From: Eubacteriaceae bacterium
Lineage (GTDB): Bacteria > Bacillota > Clostridia > Peptostreptococcales > Anaerovoracaceae
Length of the DNA: 37,085 nucleotides
Direction: 5' to 3'
Assembly: GCA_022652985.1 (NCBI GenBank)
Contig: JALCRY010000021.1
Coordinates: 1-37,085 of the forward strand
Part shown: positions 16,888-25,199 of the stretch, one piece after another
How the letters are laid out: the number at the start of each line of letters is the position of its first letter
Numbering within the stretch: the first letter of the stretch is position 1
The notes under the pieces: model-generated
What the model saw: the letters and a program-made list of their open reading frames with translations, nothing else
Database searches by the model: none
What the model was told of the DNA's origin: nothing
Program-made: the position numbers and the translations under genes

Positions 16888-18281
16888 TATTTCTCCAGTT
16901 TCTTCACGCAGGCCTTGAAATCTTTCCCGCGCTCCTCAAAATTAGGATACATATCCCAGCTTGCGCACGCAGGCGACAGAAGAACAGTGTCTCCCGGCTT
17001 GGCCAGCCTGAACGCCTCGTTCACGCAGTCTTCCATATCTTTTACTATTATCGTATGTGTGAATCCCATACGCTCTGCTGTCTCTTTTATTTTCACAGCG
17101 GTCTTTCCCAGGAGGACCGCATATTTGACTTTGCTGCCGAATGCTCCGACAAAATCGTCGTATTTCGATCCTTTATCGTAACCGCCGGCAATGATGATGA
17201 CATCGCCCCTGATCGCCTGTATAGCTTTGATCGCAGCATCGGGATTCGTGCCCTTGGAATCGTTGACAAATTTCACTCCGTCAACCTCACCGCACGGCTC
17301 GATCCTGTGCTCGACGCCTTTGAACTCCTTTAACGTCTTAGTGATCACGTCTGGCTCAACGCCGGCAAAAAACGCTATCGCCGCCGCGGCCAGCGCATTC
17401 TCCAGATTGTGCGATCCCGGTATCTGCAGCTCTTCCGTGCCGCAGAATTCGGTGACCTTTCCGTCTCCGTCCCTGATCACTATCTTATCGTTATGTACAT
17501 AGGCGCCGAACTTCAGCTGTTCGAGCCTGCTGAACGGCACTATCGTCGCGTTTGAATTCCTCGCAAGGGCAAAGCAGACTTTATCGTCGAAATTGATCAC
17601 GACATAGTCGCTCTTTTCCTGATTCATGAATACGTTTGATTTCACGCGGCCGTAATTCTCCATCGTGTGATGTCTGTTCATATGGTCCGGCGTCAGGTTG
17701 AGTATCGCGGATACTACAGGTCTGAATGTCCTGACAGTCTCGAGCTGGAAACTGCTCGTCTCGGTGATCATCCACGTATCGTCCGTCGCCTCCATAGCCT
17801 TCGATATTACTGCCACTCCGATGTTGCCCACGACCTCGGTCTTACGGCCCGAATTTTTAAAGATCTCGCCGACGAGCGTCGTTGTGGTGGTCTTGCCGTT
17901 GGTCCCGGTGATCGCCACGTATTTTCCGTGACCGCAGCGGTACGCTATTTCGAGTTCGCCGACGATCTCGGCTCCGCCTTCCTCTGCTTCTTTCACGAAC
18001 GGCAGATCCGTCGGCACTCCCGGACTGAGGACGAGCATATCATACTCGGATGTATCCTTCGGTTCCTCGCCGAACAGACACTTGACCTTCTTCGACCTGA
18101 GATATTCCATAAGTTCAGGATCCACTTTATCCGCGGATTCACTGTCCTGCACAGATACTTTGGCGCCCATTCCCACGAGAGCCTTCGCCGCGGCAATGCC
18201 CGAACGTCCGAGTCCCACGACCAGTATTTTTTTACCTTTCACGGATTTTGCCTTATCATCTTTTTTAGATTTCTTTAACAT
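16887..18281 (-). CDS. murD: UDP-MurNAc-alanine:D-glutamate ligase MurD
   Basis: 464 residues. MurD adds D-glutamate to UDP-MurNAc-L-Ala in the cytoplasm. It has an N-terminal Rossmann-like domain (GLGRSGIAAAKAL at about 24), the central ATPase domain with the P-loop ITGTNGKTTTTTL at about 125, the H-x-D-R-H-type segment LTPDHMNRH near 198, and the C-terminal domain with NDSKGTNPDAA near 318. AGGAGAT lies before the ATG. It follows mraY by 10 bp and is coupled to ftsW. Confidence 0.98.
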   Translation of the reverse strand: MLKKSKKDDKAKSVKGKKILVVGLGRSGIAAAKALVGMGAKVSVQDSESADKVDPELMEYLRSKKVKCLFGEEPKDTSEYDMLVLSPGVPTDLPFVKEAEEGGAEIVGELEIAYRCGHGKYVAITGTNGKTTTTTLVGEIFKNSGRKTEVVGNIGVAVISKAMEATDDTWMITETSSFQLETVRTFRPVVSAILNLTPDHMNRHHTMENYGRVKSNVFMNQEKSDYVVINFDDKVCFALARNSNATIVPFSRLEQLKFGAYVHNDKIVIRDGDGKVTEFCGTEELQIPGSHNLENALAAAAIAFFAGVEPDVITKTLKEFKGVEHRIEPCGEVDGVKFVNDSKGTNPDAAIKAIQAIRGDVIIIAGGYDKGSKYDDFVGAFGSKVKYAVLLGKTAVKIKETAERMGFTHTIIVKDMEDCVNEAFRLAKPGDTVLLSPACASWDMYPNFEERGKDFKACVKKLEK

Positions 18282-18291
18282 AAAATATCTC

Positions 18292-19320
18292 CTATACTAC
18301 TGCTGCGTATCCTATAATGCAGCAGACAAATGTCACGAGCCAGAACATTATGACCACTTTCGTTTCCTTCATCCCGCCTTCCTGGAAATGATGGTGGAGC
18401 GGCGTCATTCTGAATATTCGTTTTCCCCCTGTTGCTTTGAAGTAGCAGACCTGCATGATGACAGACACCACTTCAAGCACATAAATAAGCCCGACGATCG
18501 GCAGGATAAGTTCCATCTTCATTACTACCGCAGCGACCGTAATGCCGCCGCCGAGAGCAAGTGAGCCTGTGTCTCCCATGAAGACTTTCGCCGGGTAATG
18601 ATTGAGCACCAGGAATCCCAGGCATGCTCCGAGCAGAGCCGCATAGAACTGTCCCGCGTCCGTCACATCGAAAAACGCCTGTGATGCGTCGGCAGGACTG
18701 ATGTTCAGGAAATTCCAGGCCGCGGAATTGGCCGTCGCCATGGCAATGATGGCCATAGTGAAACACACGATAGCCGTCGTGCCCGCCGCCAGTCCGTCGA
18801 GTCCATCCGTAAAGTTCACGGCATTTACCATAGCCAGGAACGTGAAAACGAGGAACGGTATGAACCAGATCCCGAAATCGACATATTCCTTGGCGAACGG
18901 AATAAACACCTGCGTTCCGATCCCGGAAAACTTCGCTATGTACACTGACAGCGCCAGCGCAATAATGAACTGCAGGGCGAATTTCGGCTTGACCTTCAGC
19001 CCTTCATTCTGATGTTTGATGACTTTCAGATAGTCATCGCAGAATCCCACCAGCGCAAACAGGAGGAATCCCGCTATTATTACAGCAATATTGCTGTTGT
19101 ATATCGAATGGTACACGAACATCGCGATGATCGCCGCTGCGATTATGGCAATGCCGCCCATCGACGGGGTACCCGCTTTTTTGAAATGCGATTCCGGACC
19201 TTCTTCTCTTATTTTCTGCCCGGTATGCATCTTCTTCAGCAGCGGTATCAGGAAATATGTCAGAACAGCGCCCAGGACCAGTCCTATCAGAGCCATTATG
19301 CAGATAGTGCTAAAAGTCAT
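18292..19320 (-). CDS. mraY: Phospho-MurNAc-pentapeptide transferase MraY
   Basis: 342 residues with about ten membrane helices. MraY transfers phospho-MurNAc-pentapeptide to undecaprenyl phosphate, forming lipid I. It shows the PSMGGIAI motif near residue 52, the D-D-Y/L pair in GFCDDYLKV near 92, the NFTDGLDGLAAG loop near 168, the FMGDTGSLALG motif near 248 and the HHHFQ triad near 312. It begins one base after the murF stop with GGAGG inside the murF end. Confidence 0.98.
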   Translation of the reverse strand: MTFSTICIMALIGLVLGAVLTYFLIPLLKKMHTGQKIREEGPESHFKKAGTPSMGGIAIIAAAIIAMFVYHSIYNSNIAVIIAGFLLFALVGFCDDYLKVIKHQNEGLKVKPKFALQFIIALALSVYIAKFSGIGTQVFIPFAKEYVDFGIWFIPFLVFTFLAMVNAVNFTDGLDGLAAGTTAIVCFTMAIIAMATANSAAWNFLNISPADASQAFFDVTDAGQFYAALLGACLGFLVLNHYPAKVFMGDTGSLALGGGITVAAVVMKMELILPIVGLIYVLEVVSVIMQVCYFKATGGKRIFRMTPLHHHFQEGGMKETKVVIMFWLVTFVCCIIGYAAVV

Positions 19321-19321
19321 A

Positions 19322-20737
19322 TTACTTTTCCACCTCCGTCAGAACCTTTGTGACTTCCTCGAGGTGAAGTCCGTGCGATGCTTTGATCAGAACGATGTCT
19401 CCCGCTTTAATATGTTCATCTCTGTTTTCGATGAACTCTTCTTTTGTTTCATAGTATGAAGCAATATCTCCGGCGCCTTCCGCTATCTTTTTCGCCAGCG
19501 GTCCGATGGCGATCACCTCATCGACTCCGAGGTCGCGCGCCAGTTTGCCCATGCTGAAATGAGCGTCTGCAGTAATATCGCCGAGCTCGTACATTTCTCC
19601 GAGGACCGCGACGTGTCTCTCCGCCTTCTGTCCGGCCAGTATCCTGATCGCCGCACCCATAGATTCCGGATTGGCGTTGTATGTATCATCGATGACATCG
19701 AACCCGCCGAGGCCTTTCCTGACGGTAAGTCTCCCCGCCGTAAGTTCCATGCCCGCGAGTCCCCTGGCCGCGTCTGCCAGCGAAATCCCGAGCTGTCCGC
19801 CCGCCGCGACCGCCAGCGCCGCGTTGAGAGCATTATGTCTGCCCATTACCGGCAGCCTGAAATGCTGCAATGCCCCTTCATGAGTGATGTCGAATTCTAT
19901 ACCATCCAGACCGCACTCCTTATATCCGCTGATAACGTAATCGTTGTCCGCGTCTTCTCCGGTCATCACAACTCGATAAGTCCCTTCCGGCACTTCCGCG
20001 CCTTCCCAGTAACCGTGTCCGATATTCTGCCTCTGCAGAAAATCCGGGCCCTTGCTCGCGATGAGGACATCCCCGTCCTCAAAAAAGTCGACGATCTCCA
20101 TCTTGGCATGAAAAATGCTGTCGCGTGTCCCGTGAAATTCTATATGAGATACTCCGATGTTCGTCATCAGCGCGATATGCGGTCTGATAAAGTCCGCCAG
20201 TTCATGTATCTCGCCTCTCGTATACATTCCCATTTCCAGGATGGTCACTTCCGTGTCGGGAGCGAATCCCAGTATCGTCATGCACAGCCCCTGTTCAGTA
20301 TTGAGATTTCCGAGATTCCTGCCTGTCCTGAACTTCGTTCTGCATACCGCATAAGTCATGTCCTTCGTGCTGGTCTTGCCGGTGCTGCCTGTTATCCCGA
20401 TCCGCTTCGAATCCAGCGACATCAGATAATCCTTCGCCAGCGCCCTCATGGCCGCCGAAGTGTCTGCGACTTTGACCGCAGTAATATCTTTTCTCCCCGC
20501 GGCAGCTTTCCTGAAAGCATCCTCGTCCGAAATGACCATGAACCGGCCCCCGGCGTCGATGACATTCCCTATGAACTCATGCCCGTCGCGGTTTTCTCCT
20601 GCCAGTGCAAAAAAAAGGCTTCCGTCCCCGGCTTCCCGGGAATCGGCAAAAGCCCTGTCGACGGATGCTTCTCCGTTCCCGGATATAACGGTGCCGCCCG
20701 TTATTTCCGCTATTTTATTTATAGTATATTCTTTCAT
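19322..20737 (-). CDS. murF: UDP-MurNAc-tripeptide:D-Ala-D-Ala ligase MurF
   Basis: 471 residues. MurF attaches D-Ala-D-Ala to the UDP-MurNAc-tripeptide. It has the N-terminal binding domain, the P-loop GITGSTGKTSTKDM near residue 114, the MGMYTRGEI-type loop near 170, the NALNAALAVAA helix near 300 and the DDTYNANPESM motif near 352. AGGAG sits 8 bases before the ATG. It has its own promoter, so it can be expressed independently of the upstream mraZ transcript. The murE partner is not in the cluster. Confidence 0.97.
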   Translation of the reverse strand: MKEYTINKIAEITGGTVISGNGEASVDRAFADSREAGDGSLFFALAGENRDGHEFIGNVIDAGGRFMVISDEDAFRKAAAGRKDITAVKVADTSAAMRALAKDYLMSLDSKRIGITGSTGKTSTKDMTYAVCRTKFRTGRNLGNLNTEQGLCMTILGFAPDTEVTILEMGMYTRGEIHELADFIRPHIALMTNIGVSHIEFHGTRDSIFHAKMEIVDFFEDGDVLIASKGPDFLQRQNIGHGYWEGAEVPEGTYRVVMTGEDADNDYVISGYKECGLDGIEFDITHEGALQHFRLPVMGRHNALNAALAVAAGGQLGISLADAARGLAGMELTAGRLTVRKGLGGFDVIDDTYNANPESMGAAIRILAGQKAERHVAVLGEMYELGDITADAHFSMGKLARDLGVDEVIAIGPLAKKIAEGAGDIASYYETKEEFIENRDEHIKAGDIVLIKASHGLHLEEVTKVLTEVEK

Positions 20738-20772
20738 TATTTATACTCCTGTCTGCCAAAAATGCACATAAT

Positions 20773-20801
20773 ATTATACTACTTTTTACACTAGTTATCA
20801 T
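20773..20801 (-). promoter_or_regulatory. Internal promoter before murF
   Basis: On the minus strand ATGATA (20796-20801), 17 bases, then TATAAT (20773-20778). The -35 hexamer lies in the last codons of the PBP gene and the -10 in the gap before murF. It could keep wall-precursor genes on when the mraZ promoter is repressed. Confidence 0.65.
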
Positions 20802-22584
20802 CCGCTAAATTCATATACTGCAAAGAGTTTTTGATCACGTACCTCGCGCCAGGCGCGGCAACTACTCCGCCGTGCGACTGGTCCGAAGGCCTGTCGACCA
20901 GGAACAGCACGGCGATCTGCGGATCGTCCATCGGCGCCATGCCGACAAATGAAGCCACTACGTCATCCGAATACTTTCCGTTCACCACTACCTGTGCTGT
21001 ACCGGTTTTTCCTCCGACTTTAACTCCCTTTATCTGAGCTTTTTCGCCGCCGCCCTTATCGACAACGAACTGCATTATTTTTCTCATCTTGGCAGCAGTA
21101 TCTTCCGATATCACCTGACGCACCTTTACAGAGCCGTATGATTTGACCGTCTTGCCGTTCGAATCTTTTATTGCCTTCACGAGATGCGGCTGCATCATCA
21201 TGCCGTCGTTGCCGATAGCGCTGATAGCTGTCAGCAACTGTATCGGCGTCACGGATATGCCCTGGCCGTAGCCCTGTGTCGCCAGATTTACTTTGCTTTC
21301 CTTGAGCTGCGCCTTAGTCATGACAACGCCCTGTCCTTCGCCCGGAAAATCCACTCCTGTTTTTTCCGTGACTCCGAACAGCCCCATGTAATTATAGAAT
21401 GTCGACGCGCCGATCCTCATGGCCAGCGTGGCGAATACCGGGTTGCATGAATTCCCCACTGCTTCCTCGAGGTTCTGATCGCCGTGAGGCTGTCTCCAGC
21501 TCCAGCATTTCAGTGTGGTTCCTTCAACATTGATCGAACCGCTGTCATAGAAATGCTCGGTCAGATTCGTTTTATTCTCCTCCAGCGCCATCGACGCTGT
21601 CAGGAGCTTGAATGTCGAACCAGGTTCGTATATATCCTGGATAGGTGTGCATCTCCACATCTTCTGCAGATATTTGAGTTTCTGAGCATTGCTCATGCTC
21701 TTGTATTTCGCTTTGGCGGAAGAACCGACAGGCGTCCTCGGGTTATTCGGATCATAGCCCGGATAGGACGAGCACGCCAGTATTTCACCCGTCTTCGGAT
21801 CCATCACCAGACAGGACACGCGTCTCGCATTTGAACTTCTTCTGATCTTTTTGCACGCCGTCTCCGCGTACTGCTGTATTACTGCATCAATAGTCGTCTG
21901 GACCGTATAGCCGTCCTGCGCGCTTTCGTACCTCTGCGTGCCCGAAGTCACGAGATTTCCCAGCACGTCTTTGTTGTAGACCCACCTGCCGTCGACGCCT
22001 TTCAGATATGAATTGTATTCGAGCTCCAGACCCGCCAGTCCCTCGTTGTCATCCGTAACGCTGCCGAGAAGCTGCGAGGCGAAATTGCCCTGCGGATAGT
22101 ATCTCTTCGTCTGCTCTGTTATTTCTATCCCGGCAAGATTCAGTTTCCTGACCTTCTCCGCCTGCGATGCGCTGGCGTATTTCACGATCTTGACAACGTT
22201 CGTTTTGCCGGACACCGCCTCCATTATATCTTTCGAACTAACGTCAAGAACGCCGCTGAGTTTATCGGCGACTTTCTGCATTTTTTCGTTATTTGCCTCT
22301 TTTGTTTTGGCTGTCTCTATGGATGACGGTCTGACCCATATGGAATATTTGATGATGCTTTCCGCGAGATGAGTCCCGTTGCGGTCATCGATGCATCCGC
22401 GTTTGGCCTGGATAACAGCGTCTTCCGTCTGCTGCGCCTCAGCCATGCGTTTATAGTCATCACCCTTTACGATCTGAATGTAACCCACACGAAAACACAG
22501 CAGCACCATTACCGCCGCAAAAAATATAAAAGCGATGACCAGGCGTTTTTTATTCAGTATTGTAACAGATCTGCGCTGTGCCAT
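20791..22584 (-). CDS. ftsI: Class B penicillin-binding protein (FtsI/PBP2B/SpoVD type)
   Basis: 597 residues from the chosen ATG. It is a septal transpeptidase: a short cytoplasmic tail, one membrane helix (about 14-35), a dimerisation domain (about 45-200) and the transpeptidase domain with SxxK (STFK, about 323), SxN (SCN, about 379) and KTGT (about 526). It ends soon after, with no PASTA repeats, unlike many Firmicutes PBP2x/SpoVD proteins. A TTG nine codons upstream (22611) also opens the frame, but GAAGGA lies 12 bases before the ATG and nothing suitable precedes the TTG, so I prefer the ATG. It probably works with FtsW. An inverted repeat lies between ftsL and this gene. Confidence 0.94.
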   Translation of the reverse strand: MAQRRSVTILNKKRLVIAFIFFAAVMVLLCFRVGYIQIVKGDDYKRMAEAQQTEDAVIQAKRGCIDDRNGTHLAESIIKYSIWVRPSSIETAKTKEANNEKMQKVADKLSGVLDVSSKDIMEAVSGKTNVVKIVKYASASQAEKVRKLNLAGIEITEQTKRYYPQGNFASQLLGSVTDDNEGLAGLELEYNSYLKGVDGRWVYNKDVLGNLVTSGTQRYESAQDGYTVQTTIDAVIQQYAETACKKIRRSSNARRVSCLVMDPKTGEILACSSYPGYDPNNPRTPVGSSAKAKYKSMSNAQKLKYLQKMWRCTPIQDIYEPGSTFKLLTASMALEENKTNLTEHFYDSGSINVEGTTLKCWSWRQPHGDQNLEEAVGNSCNPVFATLAMRIGASTFYNYMGLFGVTEKTGVDFPGEGQGVVMTKAQLKESKVNLATQGYGQGISVTPIQLLTAISAIGNDGMMMQPHLVKAIKDSNGKTVKSYGSVKVRQVISEDTAAKMRKIMQFVVDKGGGEKAQIKGVKVGGKTGTAQVVVNGKYSDDVVASFVGMAPMDDPQIAVLFLVDRPSDQSHGGVVAAPGARYVIKNSLQYMNLADDN

Positions 22585-22633
22585 TTGCTTTCGTGTTCCT
22601 TCTTTCTGCAATTTACCGTTCTGCTAATAGAAA

Positions 22634-22676
22634 GAGTCAGGCAACCTCACTGGTCCGTTTTTTAGTTGTCTGACTC
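22634..22676. repeat. Inverted repeat between ftsL and the PBP gene
   Basis: Twelve-base arms GAGTCAGGCAAC (22634-22645) and GTTGTCTGACTC (22665-22676) around a 19-base loop. On the minus transcript there is one A-C mismatch and the hairpin is followed by TTTCTATT, so it could be a weak terminator or attenuator inside the dcw operon. On the plus strand the pairing is complete with one G-U. Confidence 0.55.
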
Positions 22677-22728
22677 ATTTCTACTATATGAAATTATTTC
22701 ACAACAAGCTTGAGCCTGTTCCGGCTGA

Positions 22729-23154
22729 TCAATCAAACGCTTGTTTTTTCAATAAACCGGCAAAATTATCTTTCGGCGTATCCGCCGTTGTCAGCTGTAC
22801 ATATTTTTTTCCGCTCGGATATATCATGCCGAGTGATTTTGAAGCCTTGACGGCTATAGTACTCGTGTTGGTAGCTCCGTCGAGTTTAGTCTGCAGCGTA
22901 TCCACTTCGCTCTGAAGCGCCTCATTCGATGCCTTGAGCTGATTATTCTGATACGTGACCGAAGCGACAAACGCTGAAGATATGACCATTCCAATACAAA
23001 TCAGGCCAATGACCAGTACTAGCATGATCATCCTCTTTTTGTCCGCCGCAGTGATCTCACTGCTCTTGTGCGAGCCTGTCTTCGGCGTGACATCAATACC
23101 GTAATTCCTATTGTAGCTCCGCTGCTGTTGATTCCATTGCTGAGCTGTCATCAT
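22729..23154 (-). CDS. ftsL: FtsL-like septum protein
   Basis: 141 residues from the chosen ATG. It has a polar Gln/Asn-rich cytoplasmic tail (about 1-40), one membrane helix (about 42-66) and a short heptad-type coiled coil (about 70-95, NNQLKASNEALQSEVDTLQ), followed by a less conserved end. This is the topology of FtsL, which forms a complex with DivIC/FtsB and FtsQ and activates FtsW-PBP. Primary conservation is low, so the call depends on topology and position between rsmH and the PBP. A TTG three codons upstream overlaps the rsmH stop, but GAAAGGA is 10 bases before this ATG. Another ATG follows immediately. Confidence 0.83.
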   Translation of the reverse strand: MMTAQQWNQQQRSYNRNYGIDVTPKTGSHKSSEITAADKKRMIMLVLVIGLICIGMVISSAFVASVTYQNNQLKASNEALQSEVDTLQTKLDGATNTSTIAVKASKSLGMIYPSGKKYVQLTTADTPKDNFAGLLKKQAFD

Positions 23155-23159
23155 GATGG

Positions 23160-24095
23160 TCAAATCCTTTCCGCTACTCTCAGCTTCGCGCTCCGCGATC
23201 TCGGATTGTTTTCGAGTTCTTCCTCACCCGGAACGATCGGCTTGCCTGTAACTTTTTTTATGTCTGCAACTTTTCCGCACACGCATACCGGGAAATCCGG
23301 AGGGCATGTGCACGGATCAGCTCTGTCCCTGAAAATATCTTTCACTATCCTGTCTTCGAGCGAGTGGAATGTTATTATGCATAGCCGTCCGCCCGGTGCC
23401 AGGACATCCAGAAACTCTGATACCGCCTTGCTGAGCTGTCCGAGCTCATCGTTGACTTCTATCCTTATTGCCTGGAACGTTCTCTTGGCGGGATGCGGTC
23501 CGTTCCGTCTTGCGGAAGCCGGTATCGCCGCCTTGATGATTTCAACCAGACTGCCGGTCGTCTCGATCGGCGCTTCTTTTCTGGCATCGACGATGAACTT
23601 GCTGATTCTCGAAGCCCATCTCTCTTCTCCGTATTTTTTTATAATATCCGTAAGATCTTTTTCGCTGTACGTATTCACTACGTCATAGGCGGTAAAAGTA
23701 TCTTCACGGCTCATCCTCATGTCCAGAGGCGCATCATGCATATAGGAGAATCCTCTCTCCGCGTTGTCAAGCTGAAAGGACGAAACGCCCAAATCCAGCA
23801 ATGCTCCGTCTATATGTTCGATGCCTTGTTCCCGCAGCACACTTTTTATCTCCGAGTAATTTCTCCGGACAAAAATCCTTCTGCACTCGTTTCCTTCGAG
23901 TCTGGCTTCAGCCGCTTTCAGAGCGTCATCATCTCTGTCGATCCCGATCAGAGTCCCGTTCTGCCCGAGGTGTTGGCAGATGTTAGCTGCATGTCCCCCG
24001 CCGCCGATAGTACCGTCGACATAAATGCCGTCCGGCCTGATATTCAGATTTTCGATGCACTCATCCAGCAGGACAGAAGTGTGTCTAAATTCCAT
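23160..24095 (-). CDS. rsmH: 16S rRNA m4C1402 methyltransferase RsmH (MraW)
   Basis: 311 residues from the chosen ATG, the usual length. It N4-methylates C1402 of 16S rRNA using SAM. It starts with the typical [10 protein letters not shown], followed by the SAM loop [10 protein letters not shown] near residue 31, [10 protein letters not shown] near 98, the [14 protein letters not shown] segment near 210 and an HSLEDRIVK motif near 248. The frame extends nine codons further upstream to 24122, but AGAGGA lies 10 bases before the ATG at 24095 and family members begin at MEF-RHxSVLL, so I choose 24095. It overlaps the end of mraZ by 11 bp. Confidence 0.97.
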   Translation of the reverse strand: MEFRHTSVLLDECIENLNIRPDGIYVDGTIGGGGHAANICQHLGQNGTLIGIDRDDDALKAAEARLEGNECRRIFVRRNYSEIKSVLREQGIEHIDGALLDLGVSSFQLDNAERGFSYMHDAPLDMRMSREDTFTAYDVVNTYSEKDLTDIIKKYGEERWASRISKFIVDARKEAPIETTGSLVEIIKAAIPASARRNGPHPAKRTFQAIRIEVNDELGQLSKAVSEFLDVLAPGGRLCIITFHSLEDRIVKDIFRDRADPCTCPPDFPVCVCGKVADIKKVTGKPIVPGEEELENNPRSRSAKLRVAERI

Positions 24096-24516
24096 ACTGT
24101 TCCATTCCTCTTGCGATGTCATCCGCAGTCAGCTCTTCGTGCTCCTGCTCGTCATCCCATACATTTCGGCTCCAGACTTCGATTTTTTCTCCGTCTCCGA
24201 TAGTCATGAGTTCCTTCGCTATGCTTCCGTACTCACGCAGCGCCTGCGGAATGGTCACTCTTCCCTGCCTGTCTATTTCGCATTCCTCCGCGTTCCCGTA
24301 GAAGTGTCTGACGAAATTACGTGCATTCGGATCTGCTTTCGGCAGCTGTTTCAGTTTTTCCGCGAAATTTTCCCATTCACTTATAGGATAAATATAAAGG
24401 CATTTATCGATGCCCTTCGTAATAACGCACTTCAGACCCAGCTCCTCCCTGTATTTGGAAGGTACTATCATTCTGTACTTAGCATCTATTGAGTTTTTAT
24501 AGCTGCCCATGAACAT
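24085..24516 (-). CDS. mraZ: Transcriptional regulator MraZ
   Basis: 143 residues with two SpoVT/AbrB-like MraZ repeats: the first at about 5-50 (the [21 protein letters not shown] segment), the second at about 75-120 ([19 protein letters not shown]). MraZ forms a ring and binds direct repeats upstream of its own gene, usually repressing the dcw operon. The frame is open further upstream, but a strong GGAGG eight bases before the ATG at 24516, and the match to the usual MraZ N-terminus, fix the start. Three candidate binding boxes lie about 75 bp upstream. Confidence 0.97.
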   Translation of the reverse strand: MFMGSYKNSIDAKYRMIVPSKYREELGLKCVITKGIDKCLYIYPISEWENFAEKLKQLPKADPNARNFVRHFYGNAEECEIDRQGRVTIPQALREYGSIAKELMTIGDGEKIEVWSRNVWDDEQEHEELTADDIARGMEQYGI

Positions 24517-24588
24517 GAATAATTCCTCCGAGCCTTGTAAACCTTGCATTTTCCGACAATTATCTGCTATTTCGCGGATTTTGGTTAT

Positions 24589-24614
24589 CTCCACTTTACT
24601 CCACTTCACTCCAA
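24589..24614 (-). promoter_or_regulatory. MraZ operator: three 10-bp-spaced boxes
   Basis: On the minus strand TTGGAG, TGAA, GTGGAG, TAAA, GTGGAG: three 6-base boxes each separated by 4 bases. This matches the known architecture of MraZ binding sites, which are short GTGG-type direct repeats on the same DNA face. A weak -10 candidate, TTTAAT, lies at 24621-24626, which would put the start site at the first box; no good -35 is seen. Confidence 0.8.
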
Positions 24615-24884
24615 AATTCAATTAAATTCAGGAAAAAATAGGTTTTAGAAACCACCAAAACGCCATTTTTTCGTTGAAAAACACACGTTCTCAGTGAAAA
24701 CCCAAGATGTAGTATGAGCGTCCGTTCAGCACACAGATTGTAGAACTCTAATTGGCAAAAATAATTAGAGCTATTAATCAATATCGTCTGCCGGCGCGAC
24801 GTCCGATGATCGCAGCTCGCCGGAGGTCCCGCCGGGCAATTATGCTTCCCGAGGGCCTCAATGTGTGGAAAATAATGGTAAATG

Positions 24885-24940
24885 GTTGAAAGGGTGGTGC
24901 CAATTTTCAAAAAGCCGAAATTTGCACCAACTTTTTCAAC
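24885..24940. repeat. Long imperfect hairpin, copy 1 of the GGGTGGTGC element
   Basis: Outer arms GTTGAAA and TTTCAAC, then GGTGC-AATTTTC pairing with GAAATT-GCACC around a short loop. It starts with AAAGGGTGGTGC (24889-24900), which recurs at 25014. Confidence 0.6.
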
Positions 24941-25013
24941 GCTTGCGGGCTTTCACTGCCGGCGCGGATGCAAAATCTCCTGTTGGGCGGTCGTTCAACC
25001 GCTGCAACCCAGT

Positions 25014-25057
25014 AAAGGGTGGTGCAGATCCGACAAAAATGGAAATCCGCACCACCG
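25014..25057. repeat. Hairpin, copy 2 of the GGGTGGTGC element
   Basis: GGTGGTGC (25018-25025) pairs perfectly with GCACCACC (25049-25056), extended inward by GAT/ATC after one mismatch, with a 15-base loop. The leading AAAGGGTGGTGC (25014-25025) is identical to copy 1, while the loop differs. Confidence 0.65.
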
Positions 25058-25139
25058 CCCTCGTCACATCGAGGCCGAAGCATAAATAACAATCTGCGCG
25101 CAGGAAAGAGCACCCGGCGGCTTTTACATATCTCCGGTG

Positions 25140-25168
25140 GTGACTTTGGACGGATTTCAGAGTATAAT
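25140..25168 (+). promoter_or_regulatory. Promoter of lgt-ychF
   Basis: GTGACT (25140-25145), 17 bases, then TATAAT (25163-25168). The -10 is perfect and the -35 matches at four of six positions. Transcription would start near 25175, leaving a 25-base leader with AAAGGGAAG. Confidence 0.75.
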
Positions 25169-25199
25169 ATTTAAAGTTTATTTCGAAAGGGAAGATTAT

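Larger units (their letters stand above)
24627..25139. other. Palindrome-rich divergent intergenic region between mraZ and lgt
   Basis: About 510 bp with no convincing gene on either strand. The mraZ-proximal part is AT-rich. The lgt-proximal part (about 24790-25085) is GC-richer and holds a CCGGCG/CGCCGG inverted pair (24791-24796, 24818-24823) and two larger hairpins that share the 12-mer AAAGGGTGGTGC. It may contain repeat elements or a small RNA; no known RNA family is recognised. Confidence 0.5.

Noticed and set aside
24596-24910. 104-codon minus-strand frame in the mraZ-lgt gap
   Set aside because: It covers the MraZ operator and part of a palindrome, has no ribosome binding site and an unconvincing composition.
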